DNA from: Lepeophtheirus salmonis
Lineage: Eukaryota; Arthropoda; Copepoda; Siphonostomatoida; Caligidae
DNA: 64,000 bases
Direction: 5' to 3'
NCBI RefSeq assembly: GCF_016086655.4
Contig: NC_052132.2
Location: 18,912,805 to 18,976,804 of the forward strand
Shown here: positions 1-10,588 of the stretch, piece after piece
Layout of the letters: each line of letters opens with the position of its first letter
How positions within the stretch are numbered: position 1 is the first letter of the stretch
Notes under the pieces: generated by a model
The model's input: the letters and a program-made list of their open reading frames with translations, nothing else
Databases searched by the model: none
What the model was told of the DNA's origin: nothing
Position numbers and translations under genes: made by a program

Positions 1-386
1 ATCTGCAGAATGCTAATTTATTTAAAACAATATAAGACCTTTTAATTTTGAAATCCATGGATATATCGAGTTAAATAGATGTATAGCCAATTCTGAGAAA
101 AAACAAGGCAAATTAAACAAAAATGTCTCAGTATGAAATGATCGCAAGTTTTTTGTTCTTAACATCACTCAACCTCAAACGATTTATTTGTTAAAAATTT
201 GTGCGCAATATTTTGGCATTTTTTTAAAGCACTCCCTGTCCCCATGTTTTCAAATTTTAAAAATGATATCGGAATGAGACTTTGACCATTATAAGTTTAT
301 GAACAGCTCTAAATCTTGGGGATGAATTGTGCAAGTAACGCAATATTATAATATACTTGCTGACAATATTTCTTTCACTCTTATAG
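1..386 (+). other. Intron upstream of the SLC1 terminal exon
   Basis: AT-rich non-coding sequence ending in a pyrimidine-rich tract and an AG at 385-386, which I read as the splice acceptor for the exon starting at 387. No further exon of the transporter was recognised here; the rest of the gene should lie to the left of the window. Confidence 0.6.
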
Positions 387-543
387 GTTTAGAACCACAG
401 TCAATGTTTTGGGAGACTCAATTGGTGCTGGAGTTGTAAGTCATTATAGTAACAAGGAGAAAAAAGTCGAAAAGGATGCCATTTCAATGTGTGAAAAACC
501 TACTGAATCATCACAGGACAATCACGAAGTAACGACAATATAG
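387..543 (+). CDS. Terminal coding exon of an SLC1-family excitatory amino acid (glutamate) transporter
   Basis: After the acceptor AG the exon reads in phase with one leftover base, so the preceding codon (probably Arg) is split by the intron. The first residues, FRTTVNVLGDSIGAGVV, match the conserved segment after the last transmembrane region of sodium-coupled glutamate transporters (the R-T-x-V-N-V-x-G-D motif, in which the Asp helps bind substrate and sodium). About 33 further residues form a charged cytoplasmic tail, ending in TAG at 541-543. The last residues, VTTI, fit a class I PDZ ligand (S/T-x-hydrophobic), suggesting membrane scaffolding. The protein would sit in the plasma membrane of neurons or glia and clear glutamate or aspartate. 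Only this exon is in the window. SLC1 family is seen directly; the exact paralogue is not decided. Confidence 0.85.
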
Positions 544-690
544 ATTTAATTTATTTTTATTATAAAGACATTTTTGCATTTTAAATTATATAATTAATTA
601 ATTATTGATATATTTATCTTATATGCCCATGCCTGTTCTCAAATGAAAAATGAGCAGTTTGTCAAATAAAAATGGTTATAATATATTATT
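544..690 (+). promoter_or_regulatory. 3' UTR with poly(A) signal of the SLC1 gene
   Basis: AT-rich sequence follows the stop codon. A canonical AATAAA lies at 665-670, about 120 bases after the stop, making it the likely cleavage and polyadenylation signal. A T/G-containing stretch follows within about 30 bases. Confidence 0.55.
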
Positions 691-1279
691 GTTTAATTAT
701 GACTTTTAAATGTAAACATTATACTCACTTTGAATGTTTTTTATACCTTTTAATACCTTATGAAATACATACAAACATTATTTTTTTCGTGAATATATAA
801 TGATGTACATATTTTAATTGTTAAATGAGCAACATTATTTTAAATGAAAACAACTACAAACATTAAGAATTTAATGAGGCATTTGAATGATTATATAATC
901 TTTTTAATTGTTTATTCTCTTTTCTCTTGCATTTTTCAAAAAATAAAAATCTTAGGTTGTGTATGGATAGTTTCTTCCCATAAATACCTCAATTATTAAA
1001 ATCCATTGGCTATTGACTGAGAAATCCAGAGATTCGTGGTCGAAAATTAAATCCGTCTTCTCCTTGAATCGCACGTACTAAGAACTGATTTCTAAAATAC
1101 TGTCGTATCAAATATGACTCACGGAGTATTATCTCACTCAAATTATATATCCTTCTACATTTCGGACTGTTGTAGTTTGAATCACAAACCCTACACTTTC
1201 CTAGATGTGAATTGTACGAGGTTCAGTGACAAGAAATGAGTTAGAATAAGACAAATAGGACACTCCTCTCATAATTTAT
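691..1279. other. AT-rich intergenic sequence
   Basis: I see no frame, repeat or RNA gene that I can support. Stops are dense in all frames. Confidence 0.5.
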
Positions 1280-1800
1280 AAGTGCCTACAAATTTCGTTA
1301 TCTCATAAAAACTGATTCTTTCAATCAATTTATATATTTTTTCCACTAATGAATAGAAAAATGTTCCAGTTTATTTAAGCTTAAATTTTTCTTTTTTTTT
1401 ATTAATTAGAAGAATCATTTTTGCGTAAAAAGTTTAAGCCGATTTGAAGATAAAGAAATAGTCTTATTATTTATTATCGACAACAAATTTTTTCTTCTCT
1501 TAAAAATTGATTCAGTCACTCAATTTTTATATTTTTTTCACTAATGAATAGAAAAATGTTCCATCTTCCTTAGGTATTTTTAAAAATTTTCTCTGTCAAC
1601 TGATAGCTTATGATTTTTTTGCCCCAAGCTATCATGCAGATCTGCAGTTCATTACATCCTCTATTCATTAGCGGCTACAAATTATTTCATCTCATAAAAA
1701 CTGATTCTTTGAATCAATTTATATATTTTTTTCACTAATGAATAGAAAAATGTTTAAGCTTCCTTAAATTTAAAAAAAAAATCTGTATTGATTAGATTAG
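1280..1800. repeat. Tandem array, three diverged copies of a ~195-bp unit
   Basis: The block CACTAATGAATAGAAAAATG occurs starting at 1344, 1539 and 1733, spacings of 195 and 194 bp. Each copy is preceded by a related stretch beginning CTACAAATT or CAACAAATT at 1286, 1481 and 1675, and by the phrase 'ctcataaaaactgattctt' or a variant of it. The middle copy is the most diverged. The unit shows no coding potential. The array starts about 600 bp past the SLC1 poly(A) signal. Confidence 0.8.
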
Positions 1801-2040
1801 TCATTTTGGTCCCAAAACGTTGAAGTAAAGCATTTTAAGTTATTAAATGAAGTTTAATCGTCATTTGTAATGTCATTAAAAAAAAGTCATCAAACTTATG
1901 AATTATGAGTTAAAAGATGTACATATATATGGTGTATTATGCATCACGAAACTTCTTATGGATAAGCTGTTTGAGCAACTTAATACGTGGGGGAGAAAAA
2001 AGATTAGAAGATTTGTAACATACCTACACTATGTTTCATA

Positions 2041-2303
2041 AAATCATATTTTCTTCACCTATCAAAGTTAATAGAAATACAAGGTTATACCATAACGCGT
2101 ATACGACTGACGTTTGACTTCCACCATGTTTTTAATATTGACGTCATAATATGTAGATGAGCGGTTTTGTCAAAATCTGTTTTCTTGCCCAGCAGTCGTT
2201 ATGATACATTAAATTGAAAATTGTAGCAATATGTCAAGCCCAATTACATAATGGTCTAACCTTGTATTTCTATTAACCTTGATAGGTAAAGAAAATATGA
2301 TTT
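2041..2303. mobile_element. TA-flanked MITE with ~50-bp terminal inverted repeats
   Basis: The left arm (about 2041-2091, starting AAATCATATTTTCTTCACC) is repeated as its near-perfect reverse complement at about 2253-2303. TA dinucleotides flank both ends (2039-2040 and 2304-2305), the target duplication expected for Tc1/mariner-type transposition. The 263-bp element has no coding capacity. A perfect TGACGTCA palindrome lies inside at 2139-2146. Confidence 0.8.
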
Positions 2304-3925
2304 TATTAAACTATCCAATCATAACCTCACAAGATTTCAAATTGTAAACACTCACGTATAGCTTTTTTATCTACTCTCAACCTTGACTGACAAAATGGAA
2401 AAGAAAAAAACATATGGTACTGGCTATTTTATTTTCTTATCATTCAATTCTATTTCTGTAAATTTGTACCCTCTGACAATTATGGTACTAAAATTAATTT
2501 AAGAAAAAAGATTAAAAGTTGTTTTAATAAAAAAATAGTTCAGAACATACATTTTCAATATTACTATCAGTATAGCAAAGAAAACAATAATATATTACGA
2601 ATAAGTGGATATTATGCACTAAATATGAAATGTTCCTATGAAAACATAAACTAACAATAAGATATTAATTTGTATGATTACTTAAATGACTTGTGATTCC
2701 TGAGTCAATATCTTTGGAGATTGCAACGACAATCAAATATTCCAATAAAATCACACAAGTTAAGAAGTAACTTATATTTTTAACACATAATCACTTAATA
2801 GTTTGCAATAACTATGTATATATAATAGCCGAATAGAATAGACTATCGAAAAAAGAGATGCACATTATCTTAAAAGTCTCGAATAATAATCTTCCTCTTG
2901 CTTCCCAATCTCAAAAGGTACTCACAAGTAATAAATAAATTAATTATCATGGGTGAGGCTTTAAGTGACCATATATTTTTTTTAGACTATTATACGAAAC
3001 AGAGTTGACTTAAGGAGAAAAGGACACTAGAACTTCAATTAACAAGCAGTAGATGGAAGATGAGAACTCTCCCTACTCCTCACTAGATCTTTCAGTCGAT
3101 TATTCTGTTATTCCGTTTTATGGAACTCTATAGTTCTTATATGTAGCAGTATACGATGATCTCGTAAAAGATCTGGAGGATTTTTTTAAATCTTGAGTAT
3201 ATAGGAAATGATTCACAAGTCAGAAGTAACTTCATAGACCTTGATGCAAAGAGCATTTGTACAATGCAGGATTCTCCCATTAAAGGAGATGATATCCACT
3301 GAATGAGGTACAAAGACTAAGGGGAGATATCCCTTTAACACAAAGTTGAAGAGAGGATCAGAAGACGGATTGCCTATTGAATATCCAAATGGAAAAAATA
3401 TGAATTCCTAGGAACGGAAAGGATGAGTGAATTAATATATCCGAATCATTCGTACGAAAGATTCATCCAAATCACTATGAAATAAATGTGTTTGCACACA
3501 TTTCATAACTTTTTTACGCTCCTCGGCTTCTAGTATTTATCTATAATTAACACTTATCAGTAGTGAGTAACACTGAACTTGGGTCCGTTGTCAAAAAGTC
3601 TTCAGCTAATGTCAACCAGACTGCGTTGCAAGTTTGTTATCGACAAACCTTATATATACCTTGGTAAAATGTAATCTTAATCGGGTATTTACTTGATTTT
3701 GAATCCGGTCATTTCAATACTGTAAAATTTAAAAAGTCGGAACTTAACAAAATTTTATTCAGCAACCTTTTTAATTGCAGTTTGTATAATATGAAATAAT
3801 CAAAGTTTTAAGTCTAGCTACATCAAATCAAATACAAGCAAGACACTTCCCCCGAGACAAAATTATACACTTCTATTTTATGAAATATATAGGACTTGTC
3901 GTACAATACACCGATACTTGAAGCT
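2304..3925. other. Intergenic region, with one coding-like but broken patch
   Basis: Mostly AT-rich. Between about 3053 and 3500 base composition is less skewed and + strand frames carry short open runs (for example 26 codons from the ATG at 3053, then another 18 codons in the same frame). They are interrupted by stops and frame changes and match no family I know. I treat this as a possible decayed ORF, not a gene. Confidence 0.3.
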
Positions 3926-3929
3926 CTTA

Positions 3930-4079
3930 AAGTTTCCCTTGACGAGAATACTTTTCATCATAGCTAACTTAAAAACCAGAGTCCTAGAACACTCAACAAT
4001 GTTCGTCATCTTCATCACATAAACTCCAGCATCTAGGAGATGTGAGATGCACTACCTTTTTGCTTATTTCTCGCTCATG
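3930..4079 (-). pseudogene. N-terminal relic of a Tc1/mariner-type transposase (family C)
   Basis: Read on the - strand from the ATG at 4079, the frame begins MSE, has two early stops, then continues LLDAG..V..MKMTNIVECS..LVFKLA. This parallels the better preserved fragment at 7409-7687 (MSEQQADLLDAG... TDIVKCSSNRVFKLA), and sequence upstream of the ATG is also shared between the two sites up to about 4160. The conserved part is the first helix-turn-helix of the transposase DNA-binding domain, which binds the element's inverted repeats. No catalytic domain remains. Confidence 0.6.
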
Positions 4080-4163
4080 ATGGTGAAATGACTAAATGAG
4101 TAGTATAGGTTGTTTATGTAAAAACAACGATGGAAACAGAATATCAAAAAATAATCACTAATA

Positions 4164-5406
4164 TAAATTTTGAACGGTTTTAAATTTTTTTTAGAGGTAG
4201 GTCAACGGCTCTAATGTTTTGAAATTTTACGATTTTTGTCAAAAAAGAGTGTTGTTACCTTAATTTCAAATAAGCCCTTGGTGTTACAAGAATTCTTGAA
4301 AAACAAAAAATTGAGTTTAATCAATTTGTAATCAAATTATTTTATTATTATTCTTTTACTAGCAGTTGGTGGTAATTGGTCATAAAGAGCAAAGGTTGCC
4401 ATAAATTGTGTTTTTTGCTATATGTCCATCTGTCTGATCGTAAAAGAAATAATATCCATATTTACAATTTTTGTGTCACAAATGATTAGCAACGGTGAAT
4501 TTACTACTTGAAGTAGATAGAACATTATGTTATGTTAGTATAAGTTTGACTTTTTTTCTATAAAAAAACTTTAAAACCTAAATTAATTTTATATATCCAA
4601 AACCTTCGTAGTAGTCGTAATTAAGAACAATTGTGAGATTGTTTTAGTTGAAAATTCTCATGTTAGATCAAGATTATTATGAGATAAGCATAACAAATAT
4701 CACAACGTAAACAAAAATCTATATTTTTTTACAATGATAAACCTTTCAAATATTTTTCTAATTTCTTATAAATCAAAATTTCAAATTTAATGTAATAAAG
4801 TTCTTTTTATTTCTATTGCACAATACATATTTTTTTAAATTAATAATTTAAAAGAGCACTTTTTCTTTTATCGGGATATAACCTTCTATGATCTTCGACC
4901 ATTAGGAAGGGGAATTTGAGCTATTATTCTTCAGAAGTTAGTATACCACTATACTCTTTCATGAGACCAACTCCACGCTCAACAATATGATTAACAACTA
5001 TTTAATGAATGATAGTATCAAGAGCTTGTGGGTAGTCATCTTGATCATTCCATAAGTAAGGATCTGTCTCAAAAGATGTCTCTGGGAGGTTAAGACTTTG
5101 ATTTCTTTGCAACTAAATATTCAAAGTTTTTTTGTTTTAATTCATCAAGAACAGTATTTCTTGAGTCATTACTCAAATTTTGCATGGCCTTCAACATACG
5201 TCTTTTAGATTCTGTACATAATGCACTGTCAAATAGAACAAGCAAATTGATGAAACTAAATTTTGTGTTTTTCAAGGTTTGTTGCAACACCAAGGGGTTA
5301 TTTGATATTCAGGTAAAAGCACTCATTTTTCACAAAAGTCATAAAATTTCAAAAATTTGAGCCGTTGAGCTACCTCTAAATCTTTTTCAAAACCGTTCAA
5401 AATTTA
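4164..5406. mobile_element. 1.24-kb TA-flanked element with ~125-bp terminal inverted repeats
   Basis: The left end (4164 to about 4290, starting TAAATTTTGAACGGTTTT) is matched by its reverse complement at about 5281-5406. Shared blocks include TTTAGAGGTAG, TCAACGGCTC and CCCTTGGTGTT, all in inverted order. TA lies directly outside both ends (4162-4163 and 5407-5408). Long TIRs with TA duplications suggest a non-autonomous Tc1/mariner-superfamily or similar element. No transposase is recognisable inside. The right half carries a decayed coding fragment (4862-5293, - strand) unlike Tc1/mariner transposases. The element abuts family C sequence on its left and a family A relic on its right, so it probably inserted into older elements. 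Confidence 0.75.
4862..5293 (-). pseudogene. Decayed C-terminal fragment of an uncharacterised ORF family (family B)
   Basis: An open run from 5293 to 5090 contains LVLFDSALCTESKRRMLKA and the phrase FEYLVAKKS. After a one-base frame shift near 5095 the reading continues to 4862 through LPETSFETDPYLWND, NHIVERGVGLMKEYSGIL and VEDHRRLYPD, interrupted by one stop and then a pair of stops. From memory the pattern 'ERGV.LI.(E/K)(Y/F)...LT..EEQ...LL.VV..HR' ends large uncharacterised ORFs found in many copies in arthropod and cnidarian genomes; I cannot name a function. Here it lies inside a TIR element as captured or inherited cargo. Not expressible as a protein. Confidence 0.5.
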
Positions 5407-5408
5407 TA

Positions 5409-5950
5409 TATGATGTCTTTAGCCCAAAGGAAAAATTTACGACATTCAGAGCTTAACATTTCTCAAATTTTAAAAATTAGCTCCACCCTAGGTTCCATAC
5501 TAGAGATCTTGGGATTTCACGGGAGACTGTCTAGAGAGCTATAAAAAAGTGGAGATGCCACTTTTCACAGTAGTAATGAAAATAAGCTATTTCCTCAATT
5601 CCAGACTCTTTTGATCCCTTTTTTTTGGTCCCTCTAGAGCCCTGATGCAAACCCCCTCAACTAAACATTTTGGGTGCATGTCAGGGGAAAGCCTGCAGTG
5701 TCCATAATTCAAACAATGAGACTACTGTCAGGCAGCACTGGGTTTTCATGACAGAGGACTACATCTAGAACGGGTGCCAGACCTTCTGCCGTCGCCTTTA
5801 AGCCATAATTGACGTTAATGATTTAGAGAGCTCAGGCACACATCTATTTATAGTATTTATTTTGTTAAAATTCTATTTTGAATAAATAAATTATATCTGG
5901 TTGAAGTTTAAAAGTTAAAGTGTTCAGATTTTAATGGAACACTCGGTAGG
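5409..5950 (+). mobile_element. Family A Tc1/mariner deletion derivative (copy 1)
   Basis: The + strand keeps a helix-turn-helix piece (near 5505-5550: a relic of RDLG.S..TV.RAIKK) followed almost at once by the transposase C-terminus (MTEDYI at about 5751, then a relic of the 'CQ.F.RRL' ending). The DDE catalytic core is missing between them. The 3' end carries AAAGTGTTCAGATTTTAATGG at about 5920-5937, matching the ends of other family A copies in this window. It contains stop codons and cannot encode protein. The junction region resembles those at 13.9-14.6 and 23.5-24.3 kb. Confidence 0.65.
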
Positions 5951-7403
5951 TTGAAATTATTTCGTACTGAAAATTATATACTCCTTTACACCTTTGAATA
6001 AGAGGAATACAATTTCTGGATGATCCTTCGTCGAATATATAATATATATTGGCCATAGAGAAAGAAATATATTGGGGCGACAAGGATTTTATATTGGGTG
6101 CTTGGCTTAGTTAGTTAGACAGAAAACAAACTTCTGAACTTAAAAACTGGAGCAGTTGTTATGTGCATTATTATACATATGTTCAAATCCGAAGGAAAAA
6201 TTGAACTTGATTTAAATTGAGCACATCTTTAATTGTTTGAAACATCGTCTTAATTCTATTTGCAGGAAGATCTATTTAGGTTATTCCATTCATGGCTGTT
6301 ATCAGAAGTATGTGAATATGAATACTGACTAGTGAATACTGATAGATGAGAACATGAATATTCTCTTTTAAATATTTTCCCCACCTTTAGTACGTACAAA
6401 AAAGGAGGGGGTAGAAAAGAGAGCATATTTAATGTATTCCCTAATTTGGCCAACTACCAGATTATTTCTAGTCTTTTGCCTGCTTCTTTTTGGAGGAAAA
6501 GATGGGTGATGAAATAAAGGTAACAAAGTAATATAGCTTCTAAAAAAATCCAAAAATATAGGCAAAAAACTTAACTCTTTAATAACATTTCTGAAAATAT
6601 TATAAAACCCCAAATATCTTTTATTAATCCACGTAAACCAAAGCTGTTACATCTATAAACATTTTAGTGAATAACAGGGAATTTAATAATATGAATGGAA
6701 AATAAGGGAACCTTTTGAGACAAAAGTTTTAATTTTATTCAAATTTCTGAACAAGATTATCCTTACTCTATCCCTCAACCTTTCTTACAAAAAGAAAATT
6801 ATAAAAAGGCTCAGTAATCGCAGTTGAGAGTTAACCAATCAGATGCAACTCCTTATTTAATAGCAATGCAAATTTTCATAGCTTTACGAGAGTTAATTTG
6901 GATGAAACAATCAAATTTCAAAAAGGAGAATAAGAAATAGACAAATCTAAGACTGACAAAAATTGATCTTTTATATACTACTTAAAAGGTCCTTTTTATC
7001 GTCCATTGAAAACGTCTCTATTATAAGGGGCTCTTACATATTGTGTACGTAAAAAATAAACGTTATTATTTTCCTTCTCTCACCCTCTCAATCGGTTCTA
7101 ATAGTGAAAATATATTATTGTGCCAAAAGTTGTTACATTTGAGCGACTTTTAGAAGTGATTGACATTGACTCTTACACTTTTGACTAAAATTGTAAATTT
7201 CTTAAAATTTGCAGACGTTTATATTTTGAAACACAGATAAAACGTAGAATAAATTAAAGTTTATCCACTATGAATAAGAGAAGAGTTTAACTAATAATGG
7301 TTCGTATTTGTTGACCCAGTGTGAAGACATATTAACTTTGTGCTTTCATGCCCTCTTTCAGAAGGTGGCGTGGAGACCTTGTGAAAGAAACTAATCACAA
7401 GTT
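5951..7403. other. AT-rich intergenic sequence
   Basis: Open runs of 65-81 codons on the - strand (6256-6613) are low-complexity and overlap each other; I do not support them as genes. No repeats or RNA genes recognised. Confidence 0.4.
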
Positions 7404-7408
7404 ATGAT

Positions 7409-7687
7409 TTATATCCCCTTGATGGTCCTAGGAGCCACAGAAAAGTCTTTGGCAGGGAGATTCATCGACTCAATCAGATCTTCCTTTATATTATTATCTA
7501 AACTTAACAAGTACTTCGTATCCCTCATTAAATTATGTCCTCCACTTCTTGACATCCTGAAGTGGTCTACTCCTTTTTTTTTCATCTTGGCCAACTTAAA
7601 AACCCGGTTACTAGAACACTTAACGATATCCGTAATCTTCATCTGATCAATTCCAGCATCTAGGAGATCTGCTTGTTGCTCACTCAT
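7409..7687 (-). pseudogene. N-terminal DNA-binding half of a Tc1/mariner-type transposase (family C)
   Basis: A 92-codon open frame begins with ATG at 7687. The sequence MSEQQADLLDAG..Q..ITDIVKCSSNRVFKLAKM, then SRSGGHNLMRD, then IKEDLIESMNLPAKDFSVAPRTI has the shape of the paired-type DNA-binding region of Tc1-like transposases: two helix-turn-helix units joined by a GRPR-like Gly/Arg-rich linker (here 'SGGHN'). The frame stops just after the second HTH, and the catalytic domain (normally about 230 residues more) is absent. Upstream sequence matches the copy near 4080-4160. The state is a truncated fossil; it could at most encode an inhibitory DNA-binding fragment, with no evidence that it does. 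Confidence 0.65.
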
Positions 7688-7769
7688 GATGACGAAATGA
7701 TTAGTTCAGTTTGTTAATGTAAAAAGGATGGCAGAAACATAATATCATAAAATAATTACTAAACCTTTT

Positions 7770-8745
7770 TATTGTTATGAAGAAACATAGTTAACAGTCC
7801 ACGTTTTGTTTGAATCCAGTAATGGTATTGCTATTTCCGTAAAATACCATTTATACTTACAGAGAAAGTTGGTAATGTAACTCTGTATTATTATAAAAAA
7901 AATAGAGATATTGATTTTTGATCCGGCTAATTTTTCAATATAGGGCAAGACATTAAGAACTATTAAATATTAATTAAGGTCAAAAATATTTTGCACATGA
8001 ATGTTCTATTATGCAGGTAACAAAATGAATGGGTTAGAGAAGGTAAAGTATAACATTAAAATTTAAGGGCCACCCTAATTTATCTCATTTAAAAGCCCCA
8101 CTACACAACATCACTTTAAAATAAACTAAATTAAAGTGCTTCAACTTATCATTAGTTCTTGTTCAGTAAAACCTTCAGTATTTTTCATTGTTATATATAT
8201 TTGTAAAGGCTAAATACACAATAATTAATAGTTTGCTATTATCTTTAATGAATGCTTAATTAGATTATTCATTATTTTAATAAACATTGTGTATTTATTA
8301 GTAGTGAAAGGCACCCAGTTACCATCATTAGATAAAGACGCCAACAGTCAATTATACAAATTGTTGACGATTATTGACTATAGGCTAAAGATAGGGATGC
8401 CATTTTTGTATTGAAAAAACTAAGTTTATAAATTTGAAAAGGAAAAACAGTTTTTGGGTGTGCTCTGTTCATTATTTAATTTGAGGTCGAAGTGTTGATA
8501 ACTTCTTTGTTTGAACTAAGTATTCTCACTTATCTTTGGTGTACATTGTTTTAGAATGCCTAATAATAAACATATATATGAAATGTCTTCATTTCTGCTA
8601 TACAAGCCACATAAAATAAGAACAGAAACGTGCAACAGCAAATTTACTGATGCGCAGAAACGAAAAGATATTTCAACCCATAACACACATGATGTTCTTT
8701 TGTCAATATATTTGAACTGAGAGATAATGGGTGTGTGGAAAAAAT
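7770..8745. other. AT-rich intergenic sequence
   Basis: Nothing I can support as a gene. Open runs on the - strand at 8516-8883 overlap each other and continue through the minisatellite, so I discount them. Confidence 0.4.
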
Positions 8746-8846
8746 GTCGGCCGACGAAACGTCGAATGGACAAAAAGACGAATAGATTAAACGTAGATCA
8801 AACAAAAGGTCGACCAGACAAAAAGTCGACAGACAGAAATTCGACC
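8746..8846. repeat. Minisatellite, about six copies of a 16-bp unit (GTCGAnnnGACAAAAA)
   Basis: Consecutive units begin at 8746, 8761, 8777, 8793, 8809 and 8825, almost all exactly 16 bp. They vary around GTCGA-nnn-GACAAAAA. The CG-containing core stands out against the AT-rich background. Confidence 0.75.
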
Positions 8847-8905
8847 GTAATGGTTTCCAAATGGTGTTGAAAATATATCCCATTCAGACATTTCCTAATT
8901 GAAAC

Positions 8906-9355
8906 ATACCCCCCATCACCACCATTCCATTATAAACTACCATTAAGGGCCCCTACCAATACCCCTTAAACAACACGAATGTTAAAGGCTGTTTTAGGGT
9001 TGGCCTTGTCCCAAAATGGGATGAAACCCACCACCACTATTTAAGTAACCACTCACACTACTTCATTTACATACCAAATGTTGGGGTTATTTTGGGGTGC
9101 CAGCGGGGCCCAAACAAGATGAAAACCACCAGCACTACTTATATTTACCCAACATTTACACCCGATAGAGCCCCAAAATTTGAGGGTGTTTCGGGTTTTA
9201 TCTCGTTTTGGGAATGGGTAGTAATCCCAAAACAGCCCCCAACTTCCTGCATATGAACTAAGGTGTTGGAAGCGGCATTTCAAGATAACTTATCTGACGC
9301 TGGTGGGTTTCATCTCTTTTTGGGTTTTTTTAATAATATTATAATTGATGGGGCG
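8906..9355. mobile_element. Unclassified ~450-bp element with short TIRs and a 10-bp target duplication
   Basis: The decamer TAATTGAAAC occurs exactly at 8896-8905 and 9356-9365, bracketing a distinctly more GC-rich segment. Just inside, the left end reads ATACCCCCCATCA and the right end, reverse complemented, CGCCCCATCA, a short imperfect TIR. Subterminal inverted blocks are present: 'gatgaaacccacca' near 9020 and its complement near 9300, with a direct relative near 9118. No coding capacity was found. An 8-10-bp duplication excludes Tc1/mariner (TA) and would suit hAT-, P- or Mutator-like mobilisers, which I cannot separate. Confidence 0.6.
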
Positions 9356-9455
9356 TAATTGAAACGAGGGATAAGAGAATGCAAGAAAATGAAAGCCAAG
9401 ATTTTTCAAAAATTGTTAGAATCAATTTTCTTATTGTGTTCATTTTGATTGCAGA

Positions 9456-9932
9456 AGTTCTGACAAAAAAAATGCCTCATTGGAAATCAAACTTGGGGTC
9501 TTAAAATGGGAAAATGGTTCTGTAATGCCCATATACAATGAATTAATGGATGATTACAATGCCTTGAAACATAATTGCCTAATACTCTGCTACACGATAG
9601 CAGAAAAAAGTGTGCATATAAATGGCATTGTAAAGACAATACAAATAGAAAGGCACACAGAGACCGCAATATATTGGTTATCAAACTACATTCTCGATAT
9701 CCTATTGAAAAATAAAATGAATCTTCTTATCCACGAGCCAACCACCAAACTAGAATTAAGTTAGTCATTTATTGAAAACCCCTTCGAAGAGATTATAACC
9801 AAGTTACAATGGATGATGTTAACAGAACCCAAAACCCTGAATGGTAAAATGACTTCAAGTACTTATTTGAACTATGCCAGAACCAACATCATTGTAAAAA
9901 AAAACAACTTATCATTGTTTCAAATCAAGTAG
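9456..9932 (+). pseudogene. Unidentified coding-like frame with one internal stop
   Basis: After a plausible splice acceptor (pyrimidine-rich tract and GCAG ending at 9454) one frame runs open for about 102 codons to a TAG at 9762-9764. It then stays open in the same frame for another 55 codons to a TAG at 9930-9932. In such AT-rich DNA runs of this length are uncommon by chance. Recognisable phrases are LGVLKWENGSVMPIYNELMD and, after the stop, NPFEEIITKLQWMMLTEPKT. I do not recognise the family. It could be an exon of a decayed gene or part of an unknown transposon ORF. The ORF's nominal start at 9480 is TTG, so an exon reading is more likely than an ATG start. Confidence 0.35.
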
Positions 9933-10588
9933 AAAAATCTTTTAAAGTTACGTTAGACACGATGGAATTCACGTGATATATATTCACTGATTGTTTTTCT
10001 TTTGCTAGACAGTCGTACTATCTTAGTTACAGGATGTGATTTCATTTCTAATTCGAAGGCGAATTATTTGTTTTAGAATCAACTATAGAATAAATCAAGT
10101 TTTATGAATTTAACTTTCCAAAATTATATATGTTAAGGCAATTAGGAGCCAGAAGAACCATAGGAAATGTGAGAAATCAATGAATGACATTACCAGATGT
10201 CATTCCAAAAAGTTTGTAGGGAAAAATTACTTGAATAATATTTTTTGTTAGTCAAAATCATTTGTTTCTAGTATTTATTAAAAGAAAATGAAATTATAAA
10301 AATATGGTTTACTCTTATATAGTATATATTTCAAAATTACAGATTTATACGAACCTTTACTTCACAGGAAGGGTGTAGTTCTTGTCCGAATTTTCAAAAT
10401 ACAAGAAATATTCTTGAACTACCGATAAAAATTTCTTATTTTTGAGTGGTTTCACATAAAAGAAATTGTAATTACCTTACTGCACATGTTTCAATTAATT
10501 TCCTATTGCCAATTCGTTATCGTAGTGAGGTTTTTTTTTAAATATTGGTAAAGTTTCCTGTATATGCAAGAGCATTGCACATTAGAAC
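9933..10588. other. AT-rich intergenic sequence
   Basis: Nothing supportable seen. Confidence 0.5.

Noticed and set aside
3053..3500. Short open runs (MEDENSPYSSLD..., FLYVAVYDDLVKDLEDFF) suggesting an exon
   Set aside because: Stops and frame changes interrupt them, there is no clear splice structure and no family match; kept only as a remark.
6256..6613. Two overlapping 65-81-codon frames on the - strand
   Set aside because: They overlap in different frames, are low-complexity and show no motif; expected by chance.
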